Origin: Pogonophryne albipinna
Taxonomy: Eukaryota; Chordata; Actinopteri; Perciformes; Artedidraconidae
DNA length: 64,000 nucleotides
Direction: 5' to 3'
Assembly: GCA_028583405.1 (NCBI GenBank)
Contig: CM053249.1
Span: 35,602,628-35,666,627, forward strand
Made by a program: the position numbers and the translations under genes. Below, in pieces: positions 52,270 through 63,346 of this stretch; the first letter of the stretch is position 1; each line of letters opens with the position of its first letter. The notes under the pieces were generated by a model, which saw only the letters and a list, made by a program, of their open reading frames with translations, did no database searches and had not been told where the DNA came from.

Positions 52270-53983
52270 GTGGGAATGCTTTATGCTGAAAATCTGACGC
52301 TAAACTGCTATGCTGAAATGTAATGTGTAAGAAGAAAGTGAATAATTTAGATTGAAATGATACATCAACACTGGGGGCTTGAATGTGTGATGAGAGAAGA
52401 AAAGAAAGTAAAAAGGCTTGGAAAAGCAGCAGAATATTTGAACTCCAAACTTCTGAACTAACTTGATGGCGAATGATCTGTCGCCATGGCAACGGCATTG
52501 GATGACACCCAATACATAATACACATGTGAAGTTTGAGCACTTTTTGAACATTTTCATAGGAGTTATAGCGACATCATGTTTTATGGCGAGGGATGCGTT
52601 TCCATGGAAATGGCATAATCTCAGATTTGGCGTAGAGCTCTTGAGGCATGGACCGGTGATATACAAGTGAAGATTGGGGGACGATTGGAACGTGTCAATT
52701 GGACTTACAGCCACATCGTGTTTCATGACGAGTGGTCTGTCGCCATGGCAACGGCATTTGATGACACCCCATACTACGCTTAGATGCGTTGATGGCTGCA
52801 TCGTTACCAAACCTGTGAAGTTCTGGGCTGTTTGGAGTATTTTCACTGAAGTTATGAGAAAACCGTGTGTCAAGGCGAGCATTGTGTTGCCATGGCAACG
52901 GCATTTGAAGAAATCTCAAAACTGTCCCGTAGATGTCTTCACGACTGGACTGTTAGCACACTGCTATCTGAAGTCTGCTGCTCTGAGCATGTCAGTTGGA
53001 GCGATGACATCATCGTGTTCCATTACACAGGTGTTTATATTTGATCTAAAGAGGTGTGCAGAGATCAAAGGTTTCCATTGTTCTGAATGAGAGATAAACC
53101 TCTTACATGTGAACCGTAACAGATATCTGTGAAATTTCAAAAAGGGAAGCATGTCAAGGAAGTTGAGTATCTGAAGTGTAATTTTACTGTAGTTTCGGGT
53201 TAATAATGTATCCTTTTTGGCAGTTTAACTAAAGGTGTGTGGCTGCTGCTGTGAGGAAATATCAGCCTGAAATTACAATGGGCTTTAATGGAGGAATGTT
53301 GAACTTTTTTGTCCCTTCATGCCCTCAAGAGGCATTTTGTTTAATTATTTTTTGCTTAATTATTTGTCATTTGTCAAGATGATGATGTCGAGATGTTTTC
53401 CTACGTTTGTCATGACAAATTATGTCTCAGGAATGTAGGGTTTGGGAATTATGGCAGTTTTAAAAAAAGATATGTAGGCAAATTTCAAGATTTTCTACCC
53501 TCTAGCTGTGACATCAGGCACTCTAGTTAATGTTAAAATCTGAAGAAAACCTCTAAAACAAGGTCTGAATAATGTTTAATATCTCTAAAAGTAAGAATCA
53601 GATTTAAAAGTTGTTTTATACAAATAATGTCAGAAAGATGTGTAACATTTTAAAGTTGGAATGAGGTTTCTGAGTGAAAGTATGAATGAACAGTTAGCAG
53701 TTGAAGTCGCATGAAGATTTGTTGAAGTCTGAAGATTTTCTCCATTGACTTCAATGTTAAATGTGATGAATTATGGGATGTATCTCTGGAATTATGAAAG
53801 TTATGAATGAGAAAAGTAATAGCCATCGATTCCCGACCGAGCTGAACGTTTTGATGTTTGAACGGAGTTTCTGCGATGTTCAATGCGGGAGAAGAAGCGC
53901 GGCAAAATAAGTCGGCAGAATAATAATAAACTTTTCGTCCGTAGAATAACATATAGTTGGAATGCTGTTATCAGCATTCCCAC
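52270..53983. mobile_element. 1.7-kb TA-flanked repeat with internal tandem modules
   Basis: Left end GTGGGAATGCT (52270-52280) and its inverted copy at 53973-53983 are flanked by TA on both sides (52268-52269 and 53984-53985), consistent with a Tc1/mariner-type target. The core GCCATGGCAACGGCATT recurs near 52482, 52742 and 52890, with a degraded version near 52600, giving a degenerate module of about 145 bp. The right end is a strong hairpin. The 217-codon frame at 52229-52882 runs over these modules and has no domain. Confidence 0.6.
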
Positions 53984-53987
53984 TATA
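53952..53987. other. Terminal hairpin, 16-bp arms
   Basis: TATAGTTGGAATGCTG and CAGCATTCCCACTATA pair with one mismatch around a TTAT loop. It sits at the right end of the 1.7-kb repeat. A Helitron terminus was considered, but the sequence after the hairpin lacks a CTRR end. Confidence 0.8.
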
Positions 53988-54908
53988 TAAGTGCTTCAAC
54001 ATAGTTAACATTGCAGGAAAGGAATATATTAGACGTTAAGTACTTTGTCAGGCTTAATATTTATCTGTAGATAGATACCCCCAAAGCTTTTTTCTTATTT
54101 GAAAGAAGACCTTAATCTAAAGTATTATTTAATGTTTAAATAAAGGTTAATTTGTTTTTCTGTTTTGCACCTCCTCCTATTAATATCTTTGTTCATCCTG
54201 AGATCACTTATAGTATCTTCTTGATTTTTTATATTCTATATTTCTATCATTGACCTTCTACTTTCCCCCTATGAAAGTATGTACTCTTAATATTTTTTTC
54301 ATCAAATATAACAGATAAAAACAATAATTCAATAACGTGCTTTAACCACTAGGCGGTGCACACAAGGTACACAGAGCCATAATAACTTTGTATTATTAGT
54401 GTAGGACACTTATGTATGTACAACATCTGAAGATGTGTAGTTTTATTCATGTTTTCACATAATTTTACAGCATATTACTATATTATTTCAGACTCAGTAT
54501 TTACATTCTTATATTCAAAGAAAATCAGTAATATCTTTAAAAACTACAATCCTTTTATATCAGCTGTGCACCGTTATGGTGTAAATATAACCTATCTACG
54601 AATTAGATCAAATGTAAAAGTCAGCCGAATTAGTGTTGATACTGCAAGCAGACGTATTGTGTGAAGAGAAATTGAAGATGTTGTTTAATTGTTGATATAT
54701 TTATGATCCACGTCAAATATTCAGTTTCGGCGGGATTTCTTCCAGTTTTTCCAAGGGTCTTCTCATCAGGGCTCTATAAATAAAGAACTACGGCAGATCT
54801 GTAATATGTAATGCAGCCGAACCGTGTATTACAATGCCGTTATGTGATGACTTTCAAAGAGAAAAGCAAGAACACTCGGAATAAAGTATTATTTTCTTTT
54901 TAAAAAAA
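53988..54908. other. Central region of the long-TIR element, right
   Basis: AT-rich DNA with no recognised gene. Confidence 0.45.
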
Positions 54909-55578
54909 GGTTTTTCGGATTTGATATTGCATGAACACCATATCCCTACATGCATTGCGGCTAAAACATCCAATCAGCGAGCTTAAACCATAGCTGAGGA
55001 TCTTGGGTAATCAGTTCAGTGGCTGTGTATCGCAATGATGCTCGAAATGTCCATTATAGGCCTACGTCTGTTTCCGGTTATTTTTATTTTGAAATTCAGT
55101 TCCTGACGGACTCCAAAAAAGCCCGAGATTATGGAATTAAACCAATAAATAAAAACAAGGATAATTGTGTGTTATTGGTGAGTAAATAACAGTGTGTTAT
55201 TTTGAAAAGAATAACAAATTAGAAGGAAAAAAAGATTAAAAGAAATACAGATTTCTGTATTCTGAGGCTCTGAGCCCCATTTCTTTTCCTCACAGACGAC
55301 AAAAAAAGTCCAACATTATACGATTTAAAATAAAAACAATAATGGTGGCTTGATATTGAGTAAGAACATGTTTTTATGAACCCCACAGCTTCCGGTCTCC
55401 CAAGACCCGAACGGACAAAAAGACGTGCTGCAGGCACGAAACATACTACCAATAGAAATACATTGCTTTTCAAATCGTTCTGTGTGACACGAAAAAAAAG
55501 GGGAAAATCATGTTGGTGAACACGAATAAATAGATTAAATGTCGTGACTATAACACAAAATGCTGTGAGACTGGGTTG
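54909..55578. repeat. Right arm of the long inverted repeat
   Basis: About 670 bp, the reverse complement of the left arm, uninterrupted. It ends GTGAGACTGGGTTG at 55578, next to the host hAT transposase codons. Confidence 0.9.
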
Positions 55579-56090
55579 GATTGGTAGGCACCCTCCTCTG
55601 CCTTTGCTGTCCTGGGGGGGGACTGTGGGGATGCTGATGCTTCTGCCTTTTCAGTGGCACTCTTAAACAGTTTTCCAAACTGTTCTTCTGTCCTGAGGTT
55701 GGACAAAGAGTCCATCACTCCATCAACAACAGTATATGCTGTGGACAGATCAATGTCGCAGTTCTGTAGAGCATCAGAGGCAAGTGCAGTGACCTCAAAG
55801 ACTGGAGTGGCGATCTCAAGGCAAAGGAAAAACTCAAAGTCTATGGCTTTAAGGTACATCTTGGCATCTCCAGCAGCAGTATCTGGAGGCTCCTGCTCTG
55901 TCATGTCAGTGAGGACCTTGACCACAGTACTCATCACTTTAAGGAGGGCCTTCAGGGCTTTTTCTCTGCATGCCCAACGTGTGTCAGAGAGCTTCTGCAG
56001 TTGAATTACACGCTCTCCAGGGTGCAGGGCCTCTTGGCATTTCACAAATACAGTGTGAAATGACCACACAAAATTCACCCTGGACACCCA
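55579..56090 (-). pseudogene. hAT transposase, central part
   Basis: The minus strand encodes IQLQKLSDTRWACREKALKA (near 55990), a signature of hAT transposases with the DTRW motif, followed by DFEFFLCLEIATPVFEVTAL, ALQNCDIDLSTAYTVVDGVM and LRTEEQFGKLF. These belong to the catalytic (RNase H-like) and insertion regions. The last residues of the open frame (from about 55578 downward) come from the inserted element. The first 15-20 residues (from 56087) may come from the adjoining BEL/Pao sequence. The N-terminal zinc-finger part is missing. It continues at 49466 across the insertion. Confidence 0.85.
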
Positions 56091-56268
56091 AAACCAGAGT
56101 CTCTTTTAGTGAGGTGCCTGGGACTTCTTGTTTTTTTTTCAAGCCAAGGAGGGACGTCCTGCCCTCCCAGCCAAGTGAGACGGGTCGTCCCGTCTCCATA
56201 CAACCGGAGCTGGAACCGGTCGGCCACTGCAACCGTTCACAGCCCTGATGAACTTTCAGGACAGGCTC

Positions 56269-56772
56269 CTACTGCTCCACCACAGGGAGCAATACCACCA
56301 GCCTCTGTACGTCTCTGCAGAGGATGGTAGTTGGGACTGGGACTGTCTGTCTCTTCTGGGATCCAGCAGTGAGGGGGGCAGGAAGGCCCACACAGGTCCA
56401 AATATCAGCGTCCCGGACGACTCCTCTTCTGTCTGGAACGGCTTTTACAACTCGGCCTAGTCGAAATTGACCTCTTAAGGTGTTCTGGTCCGCGATCCAG
56501 ACCAGGTCTCCCACCTGGACATTCCTGGCAGCTCGGTGCCATTTGGGTCGGAGGAACAGGTTTGGGCCTGCCAAATCACTCCAACTTGTCCAGAACTTAT
56601 CTACTCCGGCCTGGATAGCCTTTAACCTGTGCCAAGAGCGGCCTTCTAAGCTGATCCCCTCCTGGAAGGCGGTCTTGCGCTCCTCCATGGCCAGCACAGG
56701 CCTTTTCTGTCTCACTTCCGAGACCTTCGCCTCCAACTTTACTTGACCCGAGGCCTGATTATTTTTGCTCAT
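56269..56772 (-). pseudogene. BEL/Pao integrase C-terminal remnant
   Basis: Motifs in order: a lysine-rich start, RPKWHRAARNVQVGDLVW (about 78-95), NTLRGQFRLGRV (about 98-109), and DVQRLVVLLPVVEQ at the C-terminus. This is the domain that follows the catalytic core in BEL/Pao polyproteins. The start ATG of this frame overlaps the stop of the gag-like frame by four bases, but that is a deletion junction or shift, not evidence of a designed overlap. The catalytic residues are not present. Confidence 0.7.
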
Positions 56773-57089
56773 CCACGTCTCTGCGACCTGTCGAACCCAG
56801 GCTGTGACTCCACATAGTCTCGACAGGGTACTGAACCAGACAGTGCTTCGATGTAGTCGGTGTTGGCTGAAATTAGGTTGCAGTATTCGCTACCAAACTT
56901 GTCCCATTCAGTCTTCAGTTTTTCTTCTGTGGACGAGTTGGCGGTTCGGGTGAGGATATTCGCCTTTCTGGTGAATGCTGATTGAGCTCCAGATCGCTCT
57001 CTTTTGAGCTCTCCAAGCATCTCCTCCTCTTCTTCCAATTTGGCACTGGACTCTTGCTTCTCTTTATCGCCAGCCATTCTGTTGTCCAA
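56769..57089 (-). pseudogene. BEL/Pao gag-like N-terminal remnant
   Basis: 106 codons, highly charged and probably coiled-coil: a KEKQESSAKLEEEEEML stretch followed by RSGAQSAFTRKANILTRTA and FGSEYCNLISANTDYIEAL. The charge pattern and the 'FTRK-N-LTR' segment are like the start of BEL/Pao gag. It stops at 56769. Confidence 0.6.
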
Positions 57090-57189
57090 CGTCCACTGCT
57101 ACTAGCTTCTTCTTTGAGCTTCCTGAAGCTGTGATGGTTCTTCTTCCTTCAAGCTTTAGCTTGAGCCAGGGCAGTCACTTCCTCAGTGT

Positions 57190-57245
57190 GTAAGCTTCTG
57201 CAGCAAACCTTGCACATCTTCCGGCGCAGACTGAAAACTCATCTT
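57190..57245 (+). pseudogene. LINE coding 3' end, plus strand, 56 bp
   Basis: It reads TLHIFRRRLKTHLY on the plus strand, the C-terminal motif of an L2-type LINE. It mirrors the minus-strand C-terminus at 57470-57515 (FRRRLKTHLF), so the two are tail to tail. Either the minus LINE landed in a second LINE copy or there was an inversion. Confidence 0.7.
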
Positions 57246-57454
57246 TACATTACATTATATTACATTGCATTTCGCTGACGCTTTTATCCAAAGCGACTTA
57301 CAATAAGTGCGTTCGACCAATAAAATACAAACTTGAAAAAAACAGAATCATATACGTACATCAGGTTTCATAGAGCAAAAACATTTCAAGTGCTACTCAA
57401 CTGGCTTTAGATAAGCCAGTCCTTTATTAGTATATAAGTGCTTTGTTAATAGTT

Positions 57455-59185
57455 CTATCGCTCGAATTGGAGTCGAAAGAGATGAGTTTTCAGTCTGCGC
57501 CGGAAGGTGTGTAAGCTATCTGCTGTCCTGACTTCAATGGCGAGCTCATTCCACCATTTTGGAGCCAGGATAGCAAACCCATGTGTTTTTGATGATGGGA
57601 ACTTGGGTCCCCCTCGCAGTGCGGGTGCAGCGAGCCGTTTGGCTGATGCAGAGCGGAGTGCACGTGCTGTGGTGTACAGTTTAACCATGTCCTGGATGTA
57701 GGAAGGGCCAGATTAATTCGCAGCATGGTACGCAAGTACCATTGTCTTGAAGTGGATTCTAGCAGTTACCGGAAGCCAGTGAAGGGAGCGGAGGAGCGGC
57801 GTGGTGTGGGAGAATTTAGGAAGGTTGAAGGCCAGAAGAGCAGCTGCATTCTGGATGAGCAGCAAAGGTCGGATGGCACATGCAGGTAGACCAGCCAGGA
57901 GGGAGTTGCAGTAGTCTAGGCTTGAGATGATGAGAGCCTGGACCAGAACCTGCGTGGCTTTCCGGGTCAGCTGGGGACGTATCCTCCTGATGTTGTAAAG
58001 CATGTATCTGCAGCAGCGGGTTGTAGCAGCGATGTTTGCAGTGAAGGACAGTTTGTTATCTATGATCACACTCAGATTCCTTGCAGTCTGAGTCGGGGAA
58101 ACAACAGAGGTGCCGATGTTGATTGTTAGGTCAAGAGTGGGACAATCTTTTCCGGAAAGGAAAAGCAGCTCAGTCTTGTCAAGGTTGAGCTTTAGGTGGT
58201 GAGCCGACATCCACTGAGAGATGTCAGCTAGACAAGCAGAGATGCGTGCGACGACCTGGGTCTCTGAGCGGGGAAAGGACAGAATTAATTGGGTGTCGTC
58301 AGCGTAGCAGTGGTATGAAAAACCAGACGGGCTAATGACAGATCCGAGCGAGTTTGTGTACAAGGAGAAGAGGAGGGGACCAAGAACAGAGCCCTGAGGG
58401 ACCCCTGTAGTTAATTGACAAGGGTCGGACTCGGACCCTCTCCAAGTTACCCTGTAGGTGCGGTCTTTGAGGTATGAGGTGATGAGGGAAAGTGCAGAGC
58501 CTGAAACTCCAAGTTCCTGGAGAGTGCGAAGGAGGATCTGATGATTCACCGTGTCGAATGCAGCAGACAGGTCCAGAAGGATGATGACAGAGGAGAGGGA
58601 TGCTGCTTTAGCCGTGTGCAATTCCTCAGAGACAGCAAGGAGGGCAGTTTCTGTGGAGTGACCTGCCTTGAAACCAGACTGGTGCGGATCCAGAAGGTTG
58701 TTCTGATGGAGATAACAGGAGAGTTGTTTAAAGACAGCGCGTTCAAGTGTTTTAGACAGGAACGGGAGGAGAGAGACAGGCCTGTAGTTTATAACATCAG
58801 ACGGGTTGAGAGTGGGTTTCTTTAGGAGAGGGTTTACTCTTGCCTCCTTGAGACTGTTTGGAAAGTGACCAGAAGTTAGAGAAGTGTTGATGAAATGGGT
58901 GAGAAACGGTAGAATATCAGGAGCGATAGTCTGAAGGAGGTTTGAAGGGATAGGGTCCAGAGGACAGGTGGTAGGGCGAGCAGAGGTAATGAGGGTAAGA
59001 ACCTCACTTGGAGAGAGAGGGGAAAAGGAGGTTAGTGTGTGGGTGAAAGGAGGGTCTTGTGACCCAGCGGTGAGTAAAGGTGAGTCAGAAAAAGAAGAGC
59101 GAATATCATCAACCTTTTTTTCAAAGAGGTTAACAAAGTCGCTGGACAGAAGGGAGGAGGGGGAAGGGGCTTTGGGGGGGTCCAA
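57455..59185 (-). pseudogene. LINE reverse transcriptase, nearly complete
   Basis: Minus-strand frame of 576 codons with one nonsense codon (TAA at 57713-57715); the frame resumes in phase. Motifs: NYRPVSLLPFLSKTLERAVF (about 134), HQSGFKAGHSTETALLAV (about 168), [17 protein letters not shown] (motif A), TGVPQGSVLGPLLFSLYTNS, YHCYADDTQLILSFP (motif C), SLDYCNSLLAGLP, LLIQNAAALLAFNLP, LHWLPVTARIHFKTMVLAYH, and after the stop ALRSASAKRLAAP and FRRRLKTHLFRLQF. The catalytic Asp residues are present. It is probably inactive because of the stop and the missing 5' part. Confidence 0.9.
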
Positions 59186-59240
59186 GAGGGTGGAAAAAAT
59201 TGAAAATAGTTTTTTGGGATTGGAATAGGAAGATTGGATC

Positions 59241-59787
<547 letters not shown>

Positions 59788-60572
59788 GCATTCACACCTA
59801 ATAGTCCGCTTCTCTGCTGGGCACCAGACGACAGTTTGTTACATTGTTTCATTTTTCAGAAGGTTCGGTTTGTGTTCACACGGGCAAAACTCAAACGGAC
59901 TATAAACTTTAAACACAAGTCATGTGCACGGAAATGCTGTTCAACAATTGGTGAGACATTAAGGGGGTAAAAACGCAAATCCCGGCAATGTCTACCGGAG
60001 CCTCCGCCATGGAGCATCGGTACTTTCGGCAGGTTATTCTCATGCTGCTGTTAATCTGGAGATCAACAGACACTAGCGGCCCGCGCATATGATTATATAA
60101 TCAGACAAGGTCCGTTAAAAAACATTATAACATAATGAGAGACGTTCTGCAGTAAGGAGGGGCGTTTCGCCGACGACAGGTGTTCTTACTTTTATGTAGT
60201 TGACTGAGCATTTTTACTTTCACTGTTCAACACTTCATTCTGCTTCACTCTTTAAATTAACAACCTCGGTTGTCTTGAAAGACTCTTTCGCTAAAGATTT
60301 TTTTTTAAGACATCCGCGTTCTTTTGACACGTAAATACTACGCTTCCTATGTTTTGGTGCGGACTGCGTTCACACCAGCAATGAACCGCTCCAGAGTTAG
60401 CAAGCAAGCGCTCCGAGACCACCTATTTTAGCGGACCAGATTCCGGTTGTTTAGTTCACTTCAGAGGTCTCGGACTGCGTTCACACCGACCCAAATGAAG
60501 CGCACGCACCAAGCGGCTAAACGCACCAGGGTTAGATTAAACCGGACTATAAAAGGCTGGTGTGAATGCGCC
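59788..60572. mobile_element. Inverted-repeat element, AGTCCG family, copy 2
   Basis: Left end GCATTCACACCTAATAGTCC and right end read inward GCGCATTCACACCAGCC, with ATAGTCCGGTTTA following, are inverted copies. The interior matches 36747-37455 in reverse (GTCGTCTGG..., GAACGCAGTCCGAGACCTCTG-type motifs, CATCCGCGTTCTTTTGACAC against GTCACAAGAACGCGGATG). No coding capacity. Confidence 0.75.
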
Positions 60573-60671
60573 GTTATCTCAGTTGGTCTCAAACGGTTTG
60601 GTCACAAATTATTCAAAAGATTATTTCCGCGGCACACCTTCATATGATCATTATAGTGTATATGGCAGTAA
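60573..60671. other. Host hAT sequence and junction
   Basis: It includes CATATGATCATTATAG, also found at 35686-35702 upstream of module copy 2. Confidence 0.5.
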
Positions 60672-60895
60672 AACAAGAATAGAGTTTAAAAGGGGAGTGA
60701 TTTGTAAAATATCCATAAAGAAAAAGAACATCTGCTTCCAGTTCTGTTTCACATGGATGTTGAGAGATGTATCCATAGATCTCTTAATGTTGCTCTTAAA
60801 GTGCACCAGATTGATGCTTTTAACTTCAATATTTAAAACAAATCTTCCCGGGGGAGCTTGCCCCTGGACCCCCCTAGAGGAGGTGAGGTCCGCCC
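60672..60895. repeat. Shared hAT-internal module, copy 3
   Basis: It runs from AAACAAGAATAGAGTTT through TGTATCCATAGATCTC to CCCCTGGACCCCCCTAGAGG. It matches copies at 17378 and 35783. Here it belongs to the 13.4-kb hAT, near its 5' end relative to the transposase. Confidence 0.78.
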
Positions 60896-61509
60896 CCCAC
60901 TCATAAAAAATAGCACTTTACTATATGCCGTGAGCTGATTATCGAGCCTTCATTGTAACAGTCGCAGGTGTACTGTGTGTGCGTGTGGGGAGTGTTGCAG
61001 TAGAACATTCCACTGTAACGCAGCGGCCGCCGCCACTGTGGGCTAACCCCTGAATGTTTTCAGGTCCAGGCGACGCCCCTGGCTAGTAGCCTACCTTAGT
61101 TAACTATATATTTGTTTGCCTTTTGGCTAATTAGCTGTAAACTCGAGGCACCGGCAGCTTAGTCATTTGTTCATCACCACTCACCTTCAAAATAAGCAAA
61201 GAAAAGCCGGCATAATGTGGGACAGTAAAGTGGGAGGAGGTGCGTCTATCTGTCTGAAGGGACTGCCGATGTCCGCACCGGGTAGAGAGAGCAGCGGAAC
61301 CTCACAGTCTAATCTCCCGATCTGATATTTTTATTTTTTATTCAATCAATATATTTTTGGAGTGTGCGCAAACAGCAGTAGATACATATTAATATATCGA
61401 AAAAAAATTATTAAAAAAAAACAAACCACCCCATAAAAAGGGCACTTTCTCTGGAGGAAGAAAAAGGGCAGGGCTCAAGCACACTTTGAGGTCTATGTGT
61501 GCACGTGCC
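60896..61509. other. hAT 5' end, non-coding
   Basis: The terminal part of the composite hAT, ending CTATGTGTGCACGTGCC. No transposase N-terminus was recognised. Confidence 0.55.
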
Positions 61510-61518
61510 ATAACAGCA

Positions 61519-61671
61519 TTAATTCAATGTATCCTTACTTGTCTCCTGAGTCTTAGACATAACAGTAAACCTGTATTATTGATTGATAAGAATTTATGAG
61601 AGTGGTGAGAATAAAACCAATACAGCTATATTTGGGCCAAAAAAACAAAAAATGAGCTGAAGGAGTCTGAT
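61519..61671. other. Spacer between hAT and MITE
   Basis: AT-rich, nothing recognised. Confidence 0.5.
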
Positions 61672-62390
61672 GGCGCATTTCCACTACAGTGCGGAGCGCG
61701 GTTTAAGCGTGCCGTGCCCGGCCCGTTTTTGGTTGCGTTTCCACTAGGCGTAGTCCCGGCTAGCGGGTACTGTTTCACAGTCCAAAATCGAGGTTCTTTC
61801 CGGGCCATCAACCAGGCTGAGTTGGGCTGAACTAGTGAGAGAATCGCTGGCAACTACAACAAAATGAACATATTTTACCGTGATTTAATTGTAATACACG
61901 TTTCAAAATGATGCAGAAGTAACAACATACTGATACTGGTTAGTAAAAACCATGAATTAATGCTTTGACAAGTCTGCAGACAGACGGCAGGCAAAAAACT
62001 TTTTTAAAATGCGTGTTTTCTGAATGGAGATCGGCTAAGCTAACGCAGTATATGCTCCGACCGTCCACACTCACAACAACGGCCTACAGACATAAATAAA
62101 CCAGCGACTGTATTCGCCATGACACAGGCAGTCTGTGGTTTGTACTTGTTTAACTTTTGTCTAGTTTCTGAACAGATATGAAGAGCTGTGAGCTCTGAGT
62201 GCTAACAGCTAACGGCTGTGTTGTTTTTGTGGTTCGCATTGAAGATGACGTCACGGCTCCGCCTACACTGCGTTACTATAGTTACTACCCCAGTTCCTAA
62301 ACTGTAATTGAAACGCAGCATAAAGTGAGCATGGCCTACCAAGGCCTATACCGTACTAAGCCGTGCGAGGCCCTGCAGTGGAAATGTGCC
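61672..62390. mobile_element. AT-flanked MITE, Harbinger/ISL2EU-like
   Basis: Left end GGCGCATTTCCACTACAGTG and right end read inward GGCACATTTCCACTGCAGGG are inverted copies. AT lies outside both ends (61670-61671 and 62391-62392). GGAGCGCGG / CCGTGC motifs follow. It is 719 bp without a transposase. A 2-bp AT target with GG termini fits the ISL2EU branch. The style of the termini resembles the element at 3671-4314. Confidence 0.85.
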
Positions 62391-62392
62391 AT

Positions 62393-63346
62393 AACATAGT
62401 TCAGTAGAGCTGCAGTGTGTGTTTCTTTGCTTTAACTGGTCTCTTTCAACATTTCATTCAGACATTTCATTATCCATTTTGTTTGCAATTAATTAAATCA
62501 AGGTTATCATTGTTTAAAGTAATGCATCCACAGTATTTACTTTCTTCTGTCTTGTTACAGTGTGTTTTCGCCCCGTTTTGAACCTTGTCTTAATAATCTG
62601 TTTTCACAACTTCTCTACATACTGAGTATGTATTGGATTGTTACATTGCACCAAATCCTTTTAATGTTCGAGGTAATTTTCATCTTATATTTCAAGGTTC
62701 ATTTTCCTTGAATTTACATATTTTACATGCCAAGATTTCCCCCTGTCCAAAGTATATATGAGCAATTCTTGCAATATTATTGTAGTTATTTGTCTTTTAA
62801 TTTCCTGTTCAGGCTGAGTGGCGGCTCATGCCAGGCTGTGAGACCTGCTCCATTAGCTGGTCAAAGGCGGATAGAAATGAAACAAAAGCCTTAAGTCAGA
62901 CAGATTGGTGAAAAAAAATGTGTTTGGCCAGGCACTTACTGTAGGAAGCGTGTTGAGTTTTATGTAGCACTCACGATCCGCTGGCACACTAACAGCTCCC
63001 ATTAAATCCAGCCGCAGTCCCCCATTCAGGTGCTAATTGATACCAAGGCCTGGTTTGTCAAGGCAATTATTAGTATGTGCTTAAAAAGGCTAGTGATGGC
63101 CTTTAAAGGAACAGCAGGGGGATATTTGACTTTTAAAGGCAATGCTTGCTTAATAATAGGTGAAAAAATATATCAGTGTATCACATTGACAGGAGATGAC
63201 ATCAATATGGGGATTTTCAATTTCACCATTCATTAGAGTCCCAGATTTAAAAGAAGGGAGTATAGGGAGTTAATTTAAAAGGCATTAGGGTCTGTGTATG
63301 TGCTGGTAATTAACACACACACAAAGTGTTATTTCTAACATGCATA
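62393..63346. other. Unassigned DNA; candidate conserved non-coding block
   Basis: About 62960-63260 is repeat-free with motifs such as TGCTAATTGATACC, TCAAGGCAATTATTAG and AGTTAATTTAAAAGGC. It has the texture of a conserved enhancer. No coding frame is convincing. Confidence 0.35.

Larger units (their letters stand above)
49467..55578. mobile_element. 6.1-kb element with terminal inverted repeats of about 670 bp
   Basis: The left arm (49467-49501 plus 50642-51276) and right arm (54909-55578) are reverse complements over about 670 bp. The tips CAACCCAGTCTCAC match, and shared landmarks include CGTGCCTGCAGCACGTCT, AAACATGTTCTTACTCAATA and GCATGTAGGGATATGGTGTT. The left arm is split by a hAT (49502-50641). 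The central 3.6 kb contains no recognisable transposase; a TA-flanked repeat fills 52270-53983. It has interrupted the host hAT transposase gene. I could not find a target duplication at the outer ends. Long arms recall foldback or other long-TIR DNA elements, but I cannot place it. Confidence 0.85.
56091..57188 (-). mobile_element. Collapsed BEL/Pao-type retroelement
   Basis: The minus strand carries a gag-like N-terminal frame (56769-57089) and, after a frameshift, a frame (56269-56772) ending in the C-terminal integrase tail common in BEL/Pao elements. Protease, reverse transcriptase and the integrase core are absent, so about two thirds of an element has been deleted. The remaining sequence to about 56091 may be the 3' LTR. 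No matching 5' LTR is visible because the sequence stops at the LINE fragment near 57190. It is inactive. Confidence 0.7.

Noticed and set aside
52229..52882. 217-codon minus-strand frame in the long-TIR element, considered as a transposase
   Set aside because: It runs over the tandem GCCATGGCAACGGC modules, shows repeated residues and has no catalytic motif.
52229..53987. Helitron identity for the 1.7-kb repeat
   Set aside because: There is a hairpin near the end, but the following bases do not give CTRR and TA-flanked inverted ends fit better.
55219..55473. 84-codon frame as a separate gene, with its relative at 50774-50962
   Set aside because: They are the two arms of one inverted repeat, so the similarity is due to the arms.
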